A stretch of 64,000 nucleotides of DNA from Sebastes aleutianus. Taxonomy: Eukaryota > Chordata > Actinopteri > Perciformes > Sebastidae. The stretch spans positions 20,327,629 through 20,391,628 of the forward strand of contig CAKAKS010000032.1 of the NCBI GenBank assembly GCA_916700875.1. The letters run 5' to 3'. Below, piece after piece: positions 22,266 to 34,965 of this stretch. Position 1 is the first letter of the stretch. Every line of letters starts with the position of its first letter. A model generated the notes under the pieces. The model did not search any database. It worked only from the letters and a program-made list of their open reading frames with translations, and was not told the DNA's origin. The position numbers and the translations under genes were made by a program.

Positions 22266-25145
22266 CCGTATATGACGACCCAAGTGTTTTATTTTTTCTT
22301 TCACGTCCCAGTTGCCCATGCACACTGATGCCTACTTTTCCCCTGTTGTTGCCCTTGCCATGCCAAGTTTCAGCAGCTGTGACAACACAGGGGACAGAGA
22401 CTTAAAGAGATATATTGTTAAACACAAACCCGTCACGCACGCCGCCATTCAAACACTCCCTCTAACTAGATTAACACGTTGCCAGCGCTCTGACGAGGAC
22501 AACTTGCCTTCTTTTCTGTTATGGGCAAAGGGGAGCAGGGGGACGGTATGATGACCTCATGCAAACTGGCATGTCCACACTGTGCATGTACGCACACACA
22601 CACACAGAAACACTCTTCATGCGCATGAAATCAGCGCTCAGACACTGTGGCCACGCTTGCAGTTGTCCCTTTTCACTGCTTTTACTATTGTTGAGTAAAG
22701 CGCCATTGTGAGCCCAAAAAGGATTAGAAAGCAGGGAATAAAGAGCAAGCTGCACACATTTTCAAACTCCTTTAAGAAGCTGCCCACAGTGATACAATAC
22801 GCTATTGGCAGTACACAATGCTAGCGGGCGCTTTTGGAGGGGGGTGAGGGGGATGTAATCCCTCAGGTCACCAGTTACACATGGTAAGACATTCTTAAAC
22901 ACACACAACCTTGTGTTTTGTAGGATGTGTGTGATTTAAGTCTGTATTGTCAAGTGCGGGGTGGCACCGTAGTTATCAATATTAATCATCAGCGGAGCAT
23001 ATGGTCCTCAATCACCGCTTGATTAATCAATATATTGACATTATCACACCTGCGCAAGATAAATCACCCATGAACATGAGCTTGTTGTGCGGTTCATTCA
23101 ATATACATGAGAGAATCATTCAGGAGGCAACATCCCCGCTGGTACAGCTGAGGACGGCCTGAAGGTGATGCAGCATGTAAGAGGCGTGTGTTCATTTTTA
23201 CCTCCCACCAAACACACACGTGCAGCACAGGAGACGGCGTGTGGAAACGCATGTTCCACTGTGATGACATCACCGTCTTGGCGAGGTAGCTGGGCCATTT
23301 TCCATAGGCTGTCCTCTGTTGCTGTGGAGAGGCCTGCACCAATCCCCTCCCCTTCCCTCCTTAATGTATACAACACTCCATGAATGATCTGTGACATCGC
23401 TTCCTCGGGCCGATCCAAAGACAACATTATGCGACCGTTCAGAACCCCCACCCCCCCGACTCCCCAGCGCAAACCCCCTTTTCCAGCTTTCGGATCACCT
23501 GATGCGAGGTGTTTAGGGCTATTACTGTGTGAGCAGAATACTGAGCGGGCCTCATGATATGACATGTGACAGCCCCCCATCATCTGAGGGTGTTTATGTT
23601 AACTAAGCATTTCCATTTAACTCCTGGCTTGTACATATAATAAAGGTGTTCCGCATGTCAATTTGTTTTGGGATCTTAAGCATGATACAGTAAACATTGA
23701 ACGCAGCGGCCCGGAAAAAGAATTGACCAGCTTTGTATACAGTCCGTGATTTAACACTGAACAGAGCTCAGGCAGAGAACTGCTGACAACACCGTCTATT
23801 ACTCTCTGCTGTCCATGCACAGTACATGAAGTGTGCATGCCATAAATCCTCCGCTGTTTTGCTCGATATCCCATACCTGACGCCATCCGAAGATCTATAC
23901 CTGTCTTGAAATGTCTTCTCTACCCCCTCCTCGTCTCAATAGCCATGTCCCTTGGTAGACATTTAAAGAGGCGTGGGACAGCTAAAGCATTCTTTCTCCA
24001 GGGCTTTCGGGAGAAGAAAGAGTTCAAGAGGTCAGAGATATGTGTTATTTTCCCACCGGTGCAACTCTCAGGATGTGTCAGAGCCATGTGTCAGGGAATG
24101 ACAGCGGAAAAGAAAGACGGCAGGAGAGGTAGATCTGCCAGACAAAGGCCAGACTTCACAGAGAAAGCTCGAGATCAATGGATCGGCAGGCGCTGCACAC
24201 CCCGCGCTCACGTATACACGCTCCCAACAAACACACAATGCTGCAGTTTGATGGTGAAATTGACCTATCTGAAGCCCGTCAGAAGAACTTGAGGAAGACG
24301 TACAAACACATGAACAGACAGACAAACACTTCCACCTCTTTACCTTCGCTGAGAACATTCAGGGTGCTCCTCAACAGTCCCCCCCACCCCCCACCTCCCG
24401 AAGCTTGTCACTTTGACGAATGGATCCGGGTAACTGTCAATTAAAATGAAATCCCATCTGTGGAGGGCACATTCAATGAAACACACACACAAACGCACAC
24501 TACAGTCGTGGAGACCAGTTTGAGCTTCTGCCCAGAGAGACGGGGGTTGATCCACATGCTGGGCTTCATATGGGCAATACATCAAACAGACAACATTATC
24601 ACGGACTACACCTCTGAAAACTTCAACATGATTAATTATAATTAATTAGCGAAATGCTACGTGTTGGCTAATTTATCATATTTGCATTATTCAAAATCCA
24701 TCATCAAAATGTAGCCAGCAGCAGGCCTTTTTTTTTTTATTATTATTTTTTTTTTGCAACATAGTGCTAAATCAGCAAGTTGCAATTTGTGCATTTTCAC
24801 TCGCTCCCTCGAGATGATCCCAGACAGTCGTTGGTAAACAATTTAGTTTCAGCCTTTGTGGAATTCCAACTTCGACCGAATAAATCTGCTTTTAATGCGT
24901 GTGTGTGTGGCTGCTAATTCATTTTAAAGCACATTTGTCAGTTGTATTGATCACTGATTGACATCTTGTAACCTTGCTGAATAAGGTGCATTATGTCAAT
25001 TTGTGCTGTTTAACCCAACTGAAATTTTTAATTCACTTTGGTGGAAGTGTTCTCTGGGCTTGCCTAAGCACAAATGGGAAGACATTTTCAAAATTGGTCA
25101 AATTGTTTGGCTAAAAATGAGTTTTTCTTATACTATATCTGGTGT
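22266..25145. other. Unique non-coding DNA, including the longest open frame
   Basis: No repeat ends are recognised. A 155-codon minus-strand frame (23116-23583) is the longest in the window; it is Gly-rich in the middle, overlaps other open frames, and I recognise no family. About 22976-23038 forms an imperfect stem with TAAT-rich arms. About 24625-24690 is dense in TAATTA motifs. A poly-T run lies at 24728-24756. Confidence 0.5.
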
Positions 25146-25149
25146 TTTG

Positions 25150-25330
25150 GCACATGGGACTAGGGTTGGGCGATTGGACGAACATCGGCGATTGGCTGAA
25201 TACATCGCCGGTTGTTTTTTTTTTGGGGGGAGATTTTTTTGGGCAATGTTTGTCATTTTATTTGGCTGATTAAATGGTCCGCCTCCGAAGAACGAGAGCC
25301 GCCCAGCAGGCAGAGAGAGAGGCTATTTAT
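25150..25330 (+). mobile_element. Possible end of an AGGGTTGGGCGAT-type element
   Basis: The segment starts TAGGGTTGGGCGATTGG and continues with CATCGGCGATT and a T/G run, resembling the beginning of fish hAT-like repeats. I found no matching right end, so this is a one-ended relic or a chance resemblance. Confidence 0.3.
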
Positions 25331-27304
25331 CTACAGACTATCAGACAGTAGGCACAGGAAGTGCATTATCATCATACTGTTGGTGATATGATACGTCTGT
25401 GTTTTTGTTCCGGTGCTCTGCACAGAGCCAACAACCGCCCTCCCGCACGCTTTTATCCCCGGCTTTGAAGCTTGGTGTCCACGGTATGGAAGTCCCCGGG
25501 GACCACCGGTAGACAATAACATTATATTTCTATGTTCATAAAATGTACCCAAATTCACGTATATGTAGGATATTACTACTGACATTCCTGTAATATTACG
25601 TTGCAACGTCTGCTGTATTAGCCATGTGCTTACTCCGTGTTTATTTCCATACAGAGCGGGGAGGTTAGATCCGACCACATGTGGTCACTCAGGGCCAGAG
25701 ATGCAGCGGGGCAAAACAACGTGCAGAGTCGGCAGAATTTCCCATCTAACTTGGTAAAATAAGGGTTTATTTTGACCAAACCAGAGTCGGTGATTGTTGG
25801 AAAGACTAACCAACAGTTTTGGTGAGTTTTATTTTGTTTCTATCAAGTTTGAATGAAGTGTGTTATACAATGCTCTGCCGCTAGAACAGCTGATCTCTCC
25901 AGCTGAAACTGGTAGCATGTTTTTTTTAGGAAAAAACAGTAGTCCCATGTGCCCAAGGACTAGATATAGTATGATAAGAACATGGCTGTATCTCACTAAC
26001 TACAAGGAGCACAATCAAGTATTTGGTATCTATGAACTCATGACAAGTTGAATATCAAAGATATGCACACATACGCAGTGTAAAAAATCATATGGAAAAC
26101 ATTTAATAAACACAATGTTAGTGTTTCTCCTCATTTTTCAAAAGTCCTGATTTAGACTATTAATAAAAGTGTGCTTTTTCATGTGATCTAAAAAATGGTA
26201 CAGTTAGATACTTGACCAAAGTATGTCCGTACCAAAACTCAAGACTTTAGACCAATCAGAACAAATGTTGTGGCAGTTTTCCTTATCATACTAAATATAG
26301 TCTTTGGGTCAATAAAGTAAAGCATTTACACGCCTCACAGAGTATTTTTGAGATTTTTCTTTTCTCAAATAAAAAGGTGAGCCATCATCAATAAACTTTA
26401 TAATCTTAAAAGATATTTCAGCAAATATCTTTAAAGAACCTGGGGAGCTGTTTAAAGTGGAATGACAACCATACACTACTAATGACTTCAGCCGGGACTC
26501 CAGCCAATCCCGTTTATGCAAAATCATCACTATATGATTGAGACCAAAAGTGGTGATGGTGAAAGTCAGTATGCAAGCCTCATTACCCCAATTAATGGCA
26601 ATTCTTATTGCATAAGCAAAACTCATCTGAGGGTAGGAGTCAATACCTTTGTCATGGTTATGATAATGGTCTTAAATGCTCATCTGTAGTGATATGCGCA
26701 GGGAGAACTTTGGAGCCTGACACTGAAGGACATCAATGCTGCAATATAGGTAATTAAAATGAGTGCATCCCGGCCATTGCAATTAAACAGGGAAAAGTGT
26801 GTCAGGGTCTGTGTATGATTTGTGTCATTAATTTTCATTACCGAGTGTTTATTAACCTTTTTATCTTGTGTAGCCCTCATGGCAGTCCTCTCTGTGTATA
26901 TCACAACCGTGTGTTTGTGTGTCTCCTGGTATTTTTCGCCGCCTACAGAACGCTACGATCGTGGGGAATTTCATGTGCGGCCCAGGGAACTGTAAATGTT
27001 CATGTTTTTAATACACAGAGCATTCATCAGCAGCAGGAAACTGCACAGCATTAGCAGGCGGTCCAATGAAGGAAATATTATGGCTCGTAATTAAATTTGA
27101 AATTAAGTGATATTTCATCTCTTCTCATTAATTAGAAAAGAGGTCTTCTGTGATATAATTATTTATTTATAGCAATAGGAGAGGACAGTCGTAATCCTCT
27201 CACGTCAGGTGTTAGGTGGATAAATTTGAGATATATTTGTTTGCTAGTTCTTTGTCTTCTCTTGCCTTGTTTACGTGAGGTTCCAGCTCAGTGTATATTG
27301 GGTA
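25331..27304. other. Unique non-coding DNA
   Basis: No gene or clear repeat. About 27060-27190 is AT-rich with several AATTA motifs and could be a conserved element. The frames at 25331-25678 and 26309-26626 are not recognised. Confidence 0.45.
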
Positions 27305-28430
27305 TTAACCCTCTGAGACCCACAATAGGGGGGCAATAGAGGGAGATAGCAGGTCAACAGTAGATGTAATATAGAAGTGGTGTACATCACCTGAAAGCTG
27401 AGAACCTGAAGATTAATTTGAGATGCAGCTCAGCACTGTGTGTCAAGTTGTCATAAATCAGAAATAAACATGAATTAATTAGATAATTAAAATAAATTGT
27501 AAAAGTGTATAAGGGTTTAGAACATTATGATCAAAGTATATGGTGGTCATGCTCTATTATGGCTTAATAATAATAATAATAATTGTTGCAGCAATGTTTG
27601 GGTTGATACCGTTTTGTTACACAGATTTGCTGCTAAATTTGACCATTTTTTAGCAATCTAAAATTGATAAAAATGATCATTAATCCCTCCGAAATACCAC
27701 ATCAACACACCAAGTCCTTGAGGAGCACCATAGGAAAAGCCATGCTGTGATTTGGTATCAAAAACTTTTGACATTTGGACACTTCTGCAAGAATTGCATT
27801 TTTCGGCGATCAGATGGCGAGCACAATCCATCCTCTGAATGCTCTAGGTCTCTAGTCTGTGGTTGGAAAGTTTCATGAGGCTGTGATTACCGGTCACCAC
27901 AGGTCATTTCATACAGTGATGTCAAGTTTCAAAAAATGGTCTCACTACAATGAAATGGCTACTATGGGAACTAACATCATCACACTTGAATATGCAGTAT
28001 GCGGAAATATTACATCGTTTTAGAATAGGCAAAAATAACACATTTATACTGTTTGCAAAAAATTGCATATTTTGTTGAACTGCATGTGATTATCATAAAT
28101 TGGGCATGTCTGTAAAGGGGAGACTCGTGGGTACCCATAGAACCCATTTTCATCCACATATCTTGAGGTCAAAGGTCAAGGGACCCCTTTGAAAATGGCA
28201 ATGCCAGTTTTTCCTCGCCAAAATGCAACGTAATTTTGGTGCATTATTTAGCCTCTTTCACAACAAGCTAGCATGGCATATCTGTAACTTCTCTCTAGCT
28301 CCAAAACTGAACCTGCTACACCCTCTGAAAGACATTAAAGTCAATCGGGAGCTGATAACGTCAAAGCTGCGATCCAGATTCAGTCGACTACAGGACAAAA
28401 AACACAATTGAAGGGGATCTGTAAGATGGC
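27305..28430. mobile_element. Probable TTAA-type element, left end seen, carrying the shared core
   Basis: The left end is TTAACCCTCTGAGACCCACA at 27305, which fits the TTAA-CCC pattern of piggyBac-like elements. No matching right end is visible, so the right limit (about 28430) is a guess. (TAA)n lies at 27565-27581 and the core at about 28075-28245 in minus orientation. No transposase frame is present. Confidence 0.5.
28075..28245 (-). repeat. Shared core, copy 3, with DR1 motif
   Basis: The core is inverted relative to copies 1 and 2. The exact DR1 reads AGGTCAAAGGTCA at 28166-28178, with A as the spacer base. The half-site GGGCATGTCT is at 28102-28111. Confidence 0.85.
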
Positions 28431-30883
28431 GCTCGCACTAATCAGCCTATAATGATATTACACCACTTCCCTTTTTGTGCATCTGTGAAGAAAAAAAAAA
28501 AAAGAAGTGTTGCTCAATGATGATCACTATCAAAGCTTAAAGCAGCAATCCCTGTTAAAGATGCATAGAGGTATGGATAGTGGCTGGTAAGGGATTAAGA
28601 ACACAATCTCTCATTCCGGCCCCATACATTCTCGGTAATGTCAAGAGGGGATATGGAGAATAAATACCTTTGCCCAGATACATGGAAACCAATGCCACCC
28701 CGGTCACCTGGTCTTAACTTTGATCAGTAATTTTCTAGTAACGAGATTTCTCTGATTTCATTAAATAGTCATTTCGCACCTGGAAGCCCAAGGCTTTGCC
28801 GAGAGATCAATGATCTAATCACGTTACCGTTAAGCCAATTGGCTTGAAAGTCCTTTGTGATATCCCTTTACTGTTTTAATGACTTAGTTCAGATTAAACA
28901 GGTTTTAGGAGCCAGGGATTAAGGGACACGTCCATTGAGGTGGAAAAAGCTTTTTCTGATGCATAATTTATTGCGAAGAAAGGGAAAGGATTAAGGAGGG
29001 CCATGTGCCCGCCACTCAACATCCACTGGTCAGTGATTAGAACAGAGGCCTAAGGACAGGAGAGACATTGCTCGCCTTAAAATATGAATTAATACCTCTT
29101 GCTTTTATAAGATACAGCATTAATATCAAAGCTCAGAGCATCTCAGAGCTACTGTTTGCCACTGTTGGTTCATGACTCACCACTTCCTCTTCACAAAACA
29201 GCAAGGGATGTGTTCAAGCCCTTAATGAGTCAACATCATTAACCAGCAAAACCCCAAACAATGATTTACTAACCAGATACAGTAGTGGGTGATGATTGCC
29301 TGACTCAGCGAGAGATCCACAACATCTAATTTGCACAATTAGTGTTTTATTAGTCACGTATACCCAACTTACCTGATGGCTGCCTAAGGTGTAGCAATTA
29401 ATATGGAAATCGACTGCTTCATAACATTCTGCTTTTTTTTTTTTTAGTGCTGCATTGAATTGAGGCAAACATGGAATGATAATGAAAAGAAATCCAGATA
29501 TTGTTTTGTGATTTTCTTACCCAAGAAGGCGGCGACTCATCTACCTTTCATTCAGTCCTAGAAATGCCTCACTGCTGCATTTCTCCTGCAGACAAAGTGT
29601 GTGTTTGTTGGCCCTCTAGCAACATGTGTTCCTTCAAAACTACCTCATGTACGGTTGGCACTGAGAAAACATGCAAATAAACATAATAAAACACAGCAGA
29701 GTCACATCTGCCAGTGAAAAGGAATAGCTCCGCTGGCACGAGCCCCTCTCCCGTAGCTTTGTGAAGGTTCTAAAAAGTTAATTATGAATTGGAGACATGT
29801 GGTTGAACACTCTCCAAACATATTTTGTCTCTCGCTGCCACGCTCTCTCCTCCCTGATTTTTTTTTTTTCCTGCCGGTTGCTTCATCCTCTTATACCAAA
29901 ACGGTCTTTTTTTCTCCCAGCCCTGTTTTCTTTTCTCCGCCGCGGTAATCTTCCTCAGGCTCCTCAATTATGTGTCCATGGGCAGGAAGAGCCATTTTCT
30001 CCTGCTTGAATACCGTGAATGGCAATAACGGCGCTTCAGAAACACATTACCAAACACAATTAGGGCAGACAATGCTTCTATAACCTGCAAGGCCACTAAC
30101 TCACAGCCCTGTAAACGCATATTTACTTTTAAATTAAGTTTATTCTGCCTCCGCTGACGGGTTTCTTCTATCATAAAATGCATGTGTTTGCCTCTTAAGA
30201 GTAATTTTTAATGTATGTTATTGGCTGGAGTGTTAGGGGAATGGAGGCTTTATGAAATAAGATGCAAAAAAAAACTGTTCCACCCCTCTGGTTGGATGTT
30301 TAACAGAGCTTTTTCATGCACTTGCCCTTGGTAGATGAATTGCCATTCTGTTGGCCTGAGGACACCAAAGCTGAGTTTTTTATTGGTTCACCTGGGTGCC
30401 TATAAATGCAACCGGTAGGCTGTTACTGTGTCAGTGACAAACAGCTGATTCACCATGCACTGACTAATCCAATGCAACCGAGAGAGAGGAGGCCTGAGAG
30501 CTTCATCTCCTTCAGACACCCTTCTCTAGTAAAAACACTCCAAACGCAGCCCCGGGCTGTGCAGGAAGTGAGGATTATGAGTGTACACTCTTCTCGCTTT
30601 GTCTGGAAGTGTGGGAGAGCTGAAGCAACGAGTGCAAGTGAGACATGATTATGAAAGGAGTGGTAGACCAATTACACATATTAAATGTGTGGGCATTTTG
30701 TTATTTCTGACACAGAGATGGCAGGTTCACATATCATGACTAAAAATATCACAGCTCACATACTGCATAGGGAGAGTATAGTGTTAAGACAAAGATATTT
30801 CTCGTGGTGAGCATCAGAGCTTGGAGAAACTAAACTTTTTACACAACCTGTGCACCCTTTAGATTTATGTAACTAGCGAGTCC
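28431..30883. other. Unique non-coding DNA
   Basis: No gene or repeat end recognised. About 28600-29120 and 29960-30180 are complex sequence without frames and are candidates for conserved non-coding DNA, judged only by the absence of repeats. Confidence 0.45.
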
Positions 30884-31341
30884 TTAAAGGTGCTCTATAC
30901 GATATTCAGAGCATTAATATAACATCAAACAACTATTTGCTATGTAAAGATATAGAGGAGTGATGTCTACCTGAGCAGAGAATGAAGTCGCTCTCCTTCT
31001 GTGTGCTTTGTAATCAGTTTCTCTGTGCTTTGTTGACATCGCCGGCCTGGCCGTGCATGCTTTTAGTGCATGTTCGTGCATGCAAGTATGCACCACTGGC
31101 TAGCTCACAGCCGCTGCCGGATAAAGCCGTCCCGACCGACGGCGCCTTTACAGATGCATAGCACCCAACCTCCAATTCCCCAGCAGGTTAACACTGTTAT
31201 CTCTGTCAGCAATGTTGCCTTTCTTTTCACTATTAGAGCTGTTAACACCGTTAGCTACGAGCTGCGGGTTCAGTTGTCGCCATGTTGAGAGCCGTGCGGA
31301 GGCAATAGAAATGCTCCCAAACTCGTATTTAGCACCTTTAA
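30884..31341. mobile_element. TTAA-bounded non-autonomous element
   Basis: It is bounded by TTAA at 30884-30887 and 31338-31341. Read inward, the two ends are AGGTGCTCTATACGA and AGGTGCTAAATACGA, matching at 13 of 15 positions. The length is 458 bp. Short frames on both strands (30914-31345) are repeat by-products. Confidence 0.8.
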
Positions 31342-32839
31342 ACAAAGACCTAATTTGTGTAATAAGAAAAGGTCAACTGGTTAAGAAGAGAAACAAATGC
31401 TTATTTTAGATGGCGTTTAAATTTTTCAACGAAAACTAGGACTTTTTGTCTGCGTAATATTCACGTATATTTGTCAAAGTATACATGACAAAACCAACAT
31501 TTTGAAAAAATATATTGACGTGCGAATAAATTGCTCAAAAAAAACCTCCCTCGGTGTGTAAAGGCCTTAAAACTCAAACGACAAAAATATGTGACTAAAA
31601 GTAATGTGCATATGCAAATAGACTAAGACTAAATAAAAAAAAAAGGTGCCAACATTATCAGTAGTTTAAGAAAATAAACAATTAATTACATCAATTGAAA
31701 CGAATAAAATGTAAAATTTATTGTTACCACAAAAAATGTAATGAGCACTAAAAGGCATTACAAATCAAATACAGTACGTGTGAATGTGGATGTAATTCAA
31801 GCTTCTTATTCTATGAAAACCCCGTCTGTTCCCAGTAAAAACACAATTAGTTAAGGCCGGGCTTAATCCACCTCAGGGAACAGAGCCCAGGATGTACCAT
31901 TAATGGAGGCATTTTTTTGCTGCAGAGCCCACCTGCTAATTCTGTGTTATCATATAGTGCGGGCGATTGTCAAGCTGCATTATTACACCTGTCTGAAGAG
32001 CAACATACAATAGATGTGTAAGACGCCGCACACCGCCTTCTGTCTGAGCATGTGAGCGCTTCAGCTTATCATGATTAATTATCATATCCAAACGTCCAAA
32101 TGTCAGTGTTGACTCTGAGAAACAAATATGAGTACGTCTTCGTATGCAGCAGAGTTTGACTCACGCAGTGAAGTTATTAATCTGTTCTCCCCAACTCATC
32201 TCATTGTCCCCTGTATAATGACAGTCTGCGTTAATTGTGACTGTTTATAAAATGGAGCTCGACGGTGGAGCCAAGCTGCGCTAATCTCATCATCCTCGTT
32301 TTCTTTCTCTGCACCACTAGGTTTGAAAATCAACTATTGATGTTCCTTATTACATTAGGTGAGCTGCTTGATGGCAACACACAGCTGCAGGCCGTTTGTA
32401 TGGATATCCTATTGATCTGATTTACATATATAGAGAGTTTGTTGTTTGTTGCTGAGCAGACACTGTGTGTCTGGAAGTGAACTATTGAAAATGTGACATT
32501 CTCCGTCACTTTGAAGACGGTTCTTTTTAATACAAGCCGTGACAAAAGATTTATCACAAAAGCCACTACAATATATTGTAGAAAAATGCACCTGCAGAGT
32601 AGCTGGAGTATCTAGATATGGACTAAATGGCCAGTGACCAAGTTTTTACCTTCGTCTAGGTGTGTTATTCCAAACCAACATTGTCCATAAGGACATAATA
32701 TCACTTTCAATGGAGAGTATAATAAATATAATTTTTGAAACAGCCACAGCTAACAAGACAAAATGGAAATGTTATGTGGTCATTGAATGCTTACAAAACG
32801 TTTATTGTCGCCGCCAGGAGACAATGCGATCGGTCGTGT

Positions 32840-32864
32840 GTGAGTGAGTGAGTGTGTGTGTGTG
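32840..32864 (+). repeat. (TGAG)n/(TG)n microsatellite
   Basis: Three GAGT steps lead directly into a GT run. Simple-sequence DNA. Confidence 0.85.
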
Positions 32865-33183
32865 CATCTCTGTGTCTGTCCACGGCTAATCTCGCATACT
32901 GCTGCACCAAACTGCGTAATATTTTGGGTGCTCACTTGTGTCTGCATGCTCAAGGACCTCTCGGGGTTGCAACGACTCACGCTTTCTCAAACAGCTTTTA
33001 TTGCCTGTTTGATACTGGCATTGATTGACTGCTGGCTGCTGACTCCTCACTTACTACTCTTAACTGACTTGGAGGAGCCGCACGAGTGCAGTTTGCTCAG
33101 TTTTATTGTTTTTGGCGGTGTGTTTGGCTAACAGCTAACGGCACTACCAGTAGTCTACGCACACAGCTGAGTGCATCGCCGCC

Positions 33184-33219
33184 GCTAACAGCTAACAGCT
33201 AACAGCTAACAGCTAACAG
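33184..33219 (+). repeat. 7-bp tandem repeat (GCTAACA)5
   Basis: Five perfect heptamer units. An isolated variant, GGCTAACAGCTAACGG, lies 57 bases upstream at 33127-33142. Perfect copies suggest recent slippage. Confidence 0.95.
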
Positions 33220-34892
33220 GAATACACACATGGCTGACTGTGTTGCCGCCACTCAGCCACTGCTCTGCGGCCAGACACAAGTTATTCCGTGCCTTTTTAT
33301 TGGGCATCAACCTTACGTTTGTACGCGTATTGTCGGAAAAATAGAGTTGAAGCCTAAATACATGCTTCAAGTCATTGTTATGCTCGTGAGACGGAGCGGA
33401 GACGCGCGCCTGCACGGAGCCGATGCAGACACCTGCATAGATTCAAATGAGAGCGTAGCCTATCTGTTGTGTGAGAGTTGCGAGTAACGGGGGGGTTAGC
33501 CAATTGTGGGTTGTATTAATTCAATCAAACATTACAGCAGTAATCGTTGCAGACACACCTGGTGCACCTTTCTATTTGAACGTGTTTCAATATTTCAGAA
33601 AGACCAATGAAATAGCGAATAGACAGAATATACAAGAACTCTAAACGTGTTCAGACTGATTTGGTCACGTCTTCGCTTCGGTTTGCGCTATCGAAGTACT
33701 TGTGTGTGTTTTCTTTGTAATTGCGCTACCTCTTTTTTTAAGCTAAAGACACCAAAGCAACATTTTCTGTATTGCATCCCAAATGTGTTGATAAAGTCAG
33801 TAACATGGTTGGATTAAAATACATCTTGGCTTGTGCAGATTAAATATTCGTGTTGTAGTCAATGACGTGATCATCAAAGGAGTTCCTTCTTAACAGAAAA
33901 GAGAAAGTAAAGCAAGGAAACAAAGAGTGTTTCACATGTTAAGTTCTCATTAACCACTTGAGGTTAAATCATGTACAAATTATTCAGCTTGTGATGGTGC
34001 AACACTTGAGACAGTAAAATACTGCACGACATACTGTGCAGACACTTTTAGAAGCATATTTAACTTTGCATTAGTTTGCTGCTGTGATATGGTGCTAGTT
34101 GTAAACGATGCTGCCCTAATTTCATGGCTTTCCGGGGCGAGTGGAGGAATCCTGCCTCATTTGTCTCTAATTTGTTCCCAGTGCACATATGAGAGGGGTT
34201 ATAAATACATTAGTCCTCTCCATAGCGCAGCGCGCTGGGGGGCCGCCGGGCAATCAAGCAGCTTGCTGTACGTAAAACGCTGCTTTTTACCCAGTCCAAC
34301 AGCGGCGGCGTGGAGATGGGACAGCATGTACCATCTACCTCATGCAGTGACTGTGAGCAGGTTGCGCTGTCCCAGAGGCGGGCTGCCTGCGCTGTGCATT
34401 AAAGCCTCGAGCGTTGGACAGATCGGATACGAGCCGGTGCAATAAAGGGAACTGTGGGCCATGAAGATACAAAACTACTCCTATCTCTCATCCCCCTGAT
34501 GCAATCCACCGGTGGTTTGAGTCAGTGGTGCGGAAACATCAATTAAAACATGACGATTATCACTAAATTTGTCATTAGCCCTGAGGAGGAAGCAGCCGCG
34601 GACAGAATTTCTGTCTTTCCTCTTACAGACACACGAAGAGTACCGCCTGCGGGACTTTACAGAGCGAGAGATGAGTCTTTACTTGTTCTCCACTTGGGAG
34701 AGAATCAAATCCTGGTGCATTTTCATCAGCTGTCAGTGTCAGACAGATATTACTGCAGGGCTGGGCAGGAAATTAGGCTATTAAGCTTTTCACAAGGCCC
34801 TCGTCATTTTGCCTGCTCTCCTACAGATGTTCTATCAAAGTAAGTCATTGTAACCATCTATCTTTCCCATGACTAAATACCGTCTTTCAATA

Positions 34893-34965
34893 CCTCTCTC
34901 TTTTGTTTTCTCACTCTCTCTCACTCTCTCTCTGTCACTCTCTTTCTCCCCGTCTCTCCCTTTCC
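34893..34965 (+). repeat. CT-rich low-complexity tract
   Basis: Interrupted (CT)n with TCACTCTC steps, nearly all pyrimidine on the plus strand. Confidence 0.85.

Noticed and set aside
23116..23583. Longest open frame (155 codons, minus strand) as a gene
   Set aside because: No recognised domain, several other frames open in the same place, and no splice or promoter evidence; this length is plausible by chance in 64 kb read in six frames.
25967..26292. AGTATGATAAG and its inverse 300 bases apart as transposon ends
   Set aside because: Only about 11-13 bases match and no target duplication or further similarity is seen; chance is likely.
31430..31640. A decayed transposon with ACACCGAGG-type end
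   Set aside because: Only one weak end-like motif is seen; too little support to list as an element.
34550..34843. 97-codon frame as a possible exon
   Set aside because: A different overlapping frame is equally open and neither shows a domain; nearby CT-rich sequence can mimic a polypyrimidine tract.
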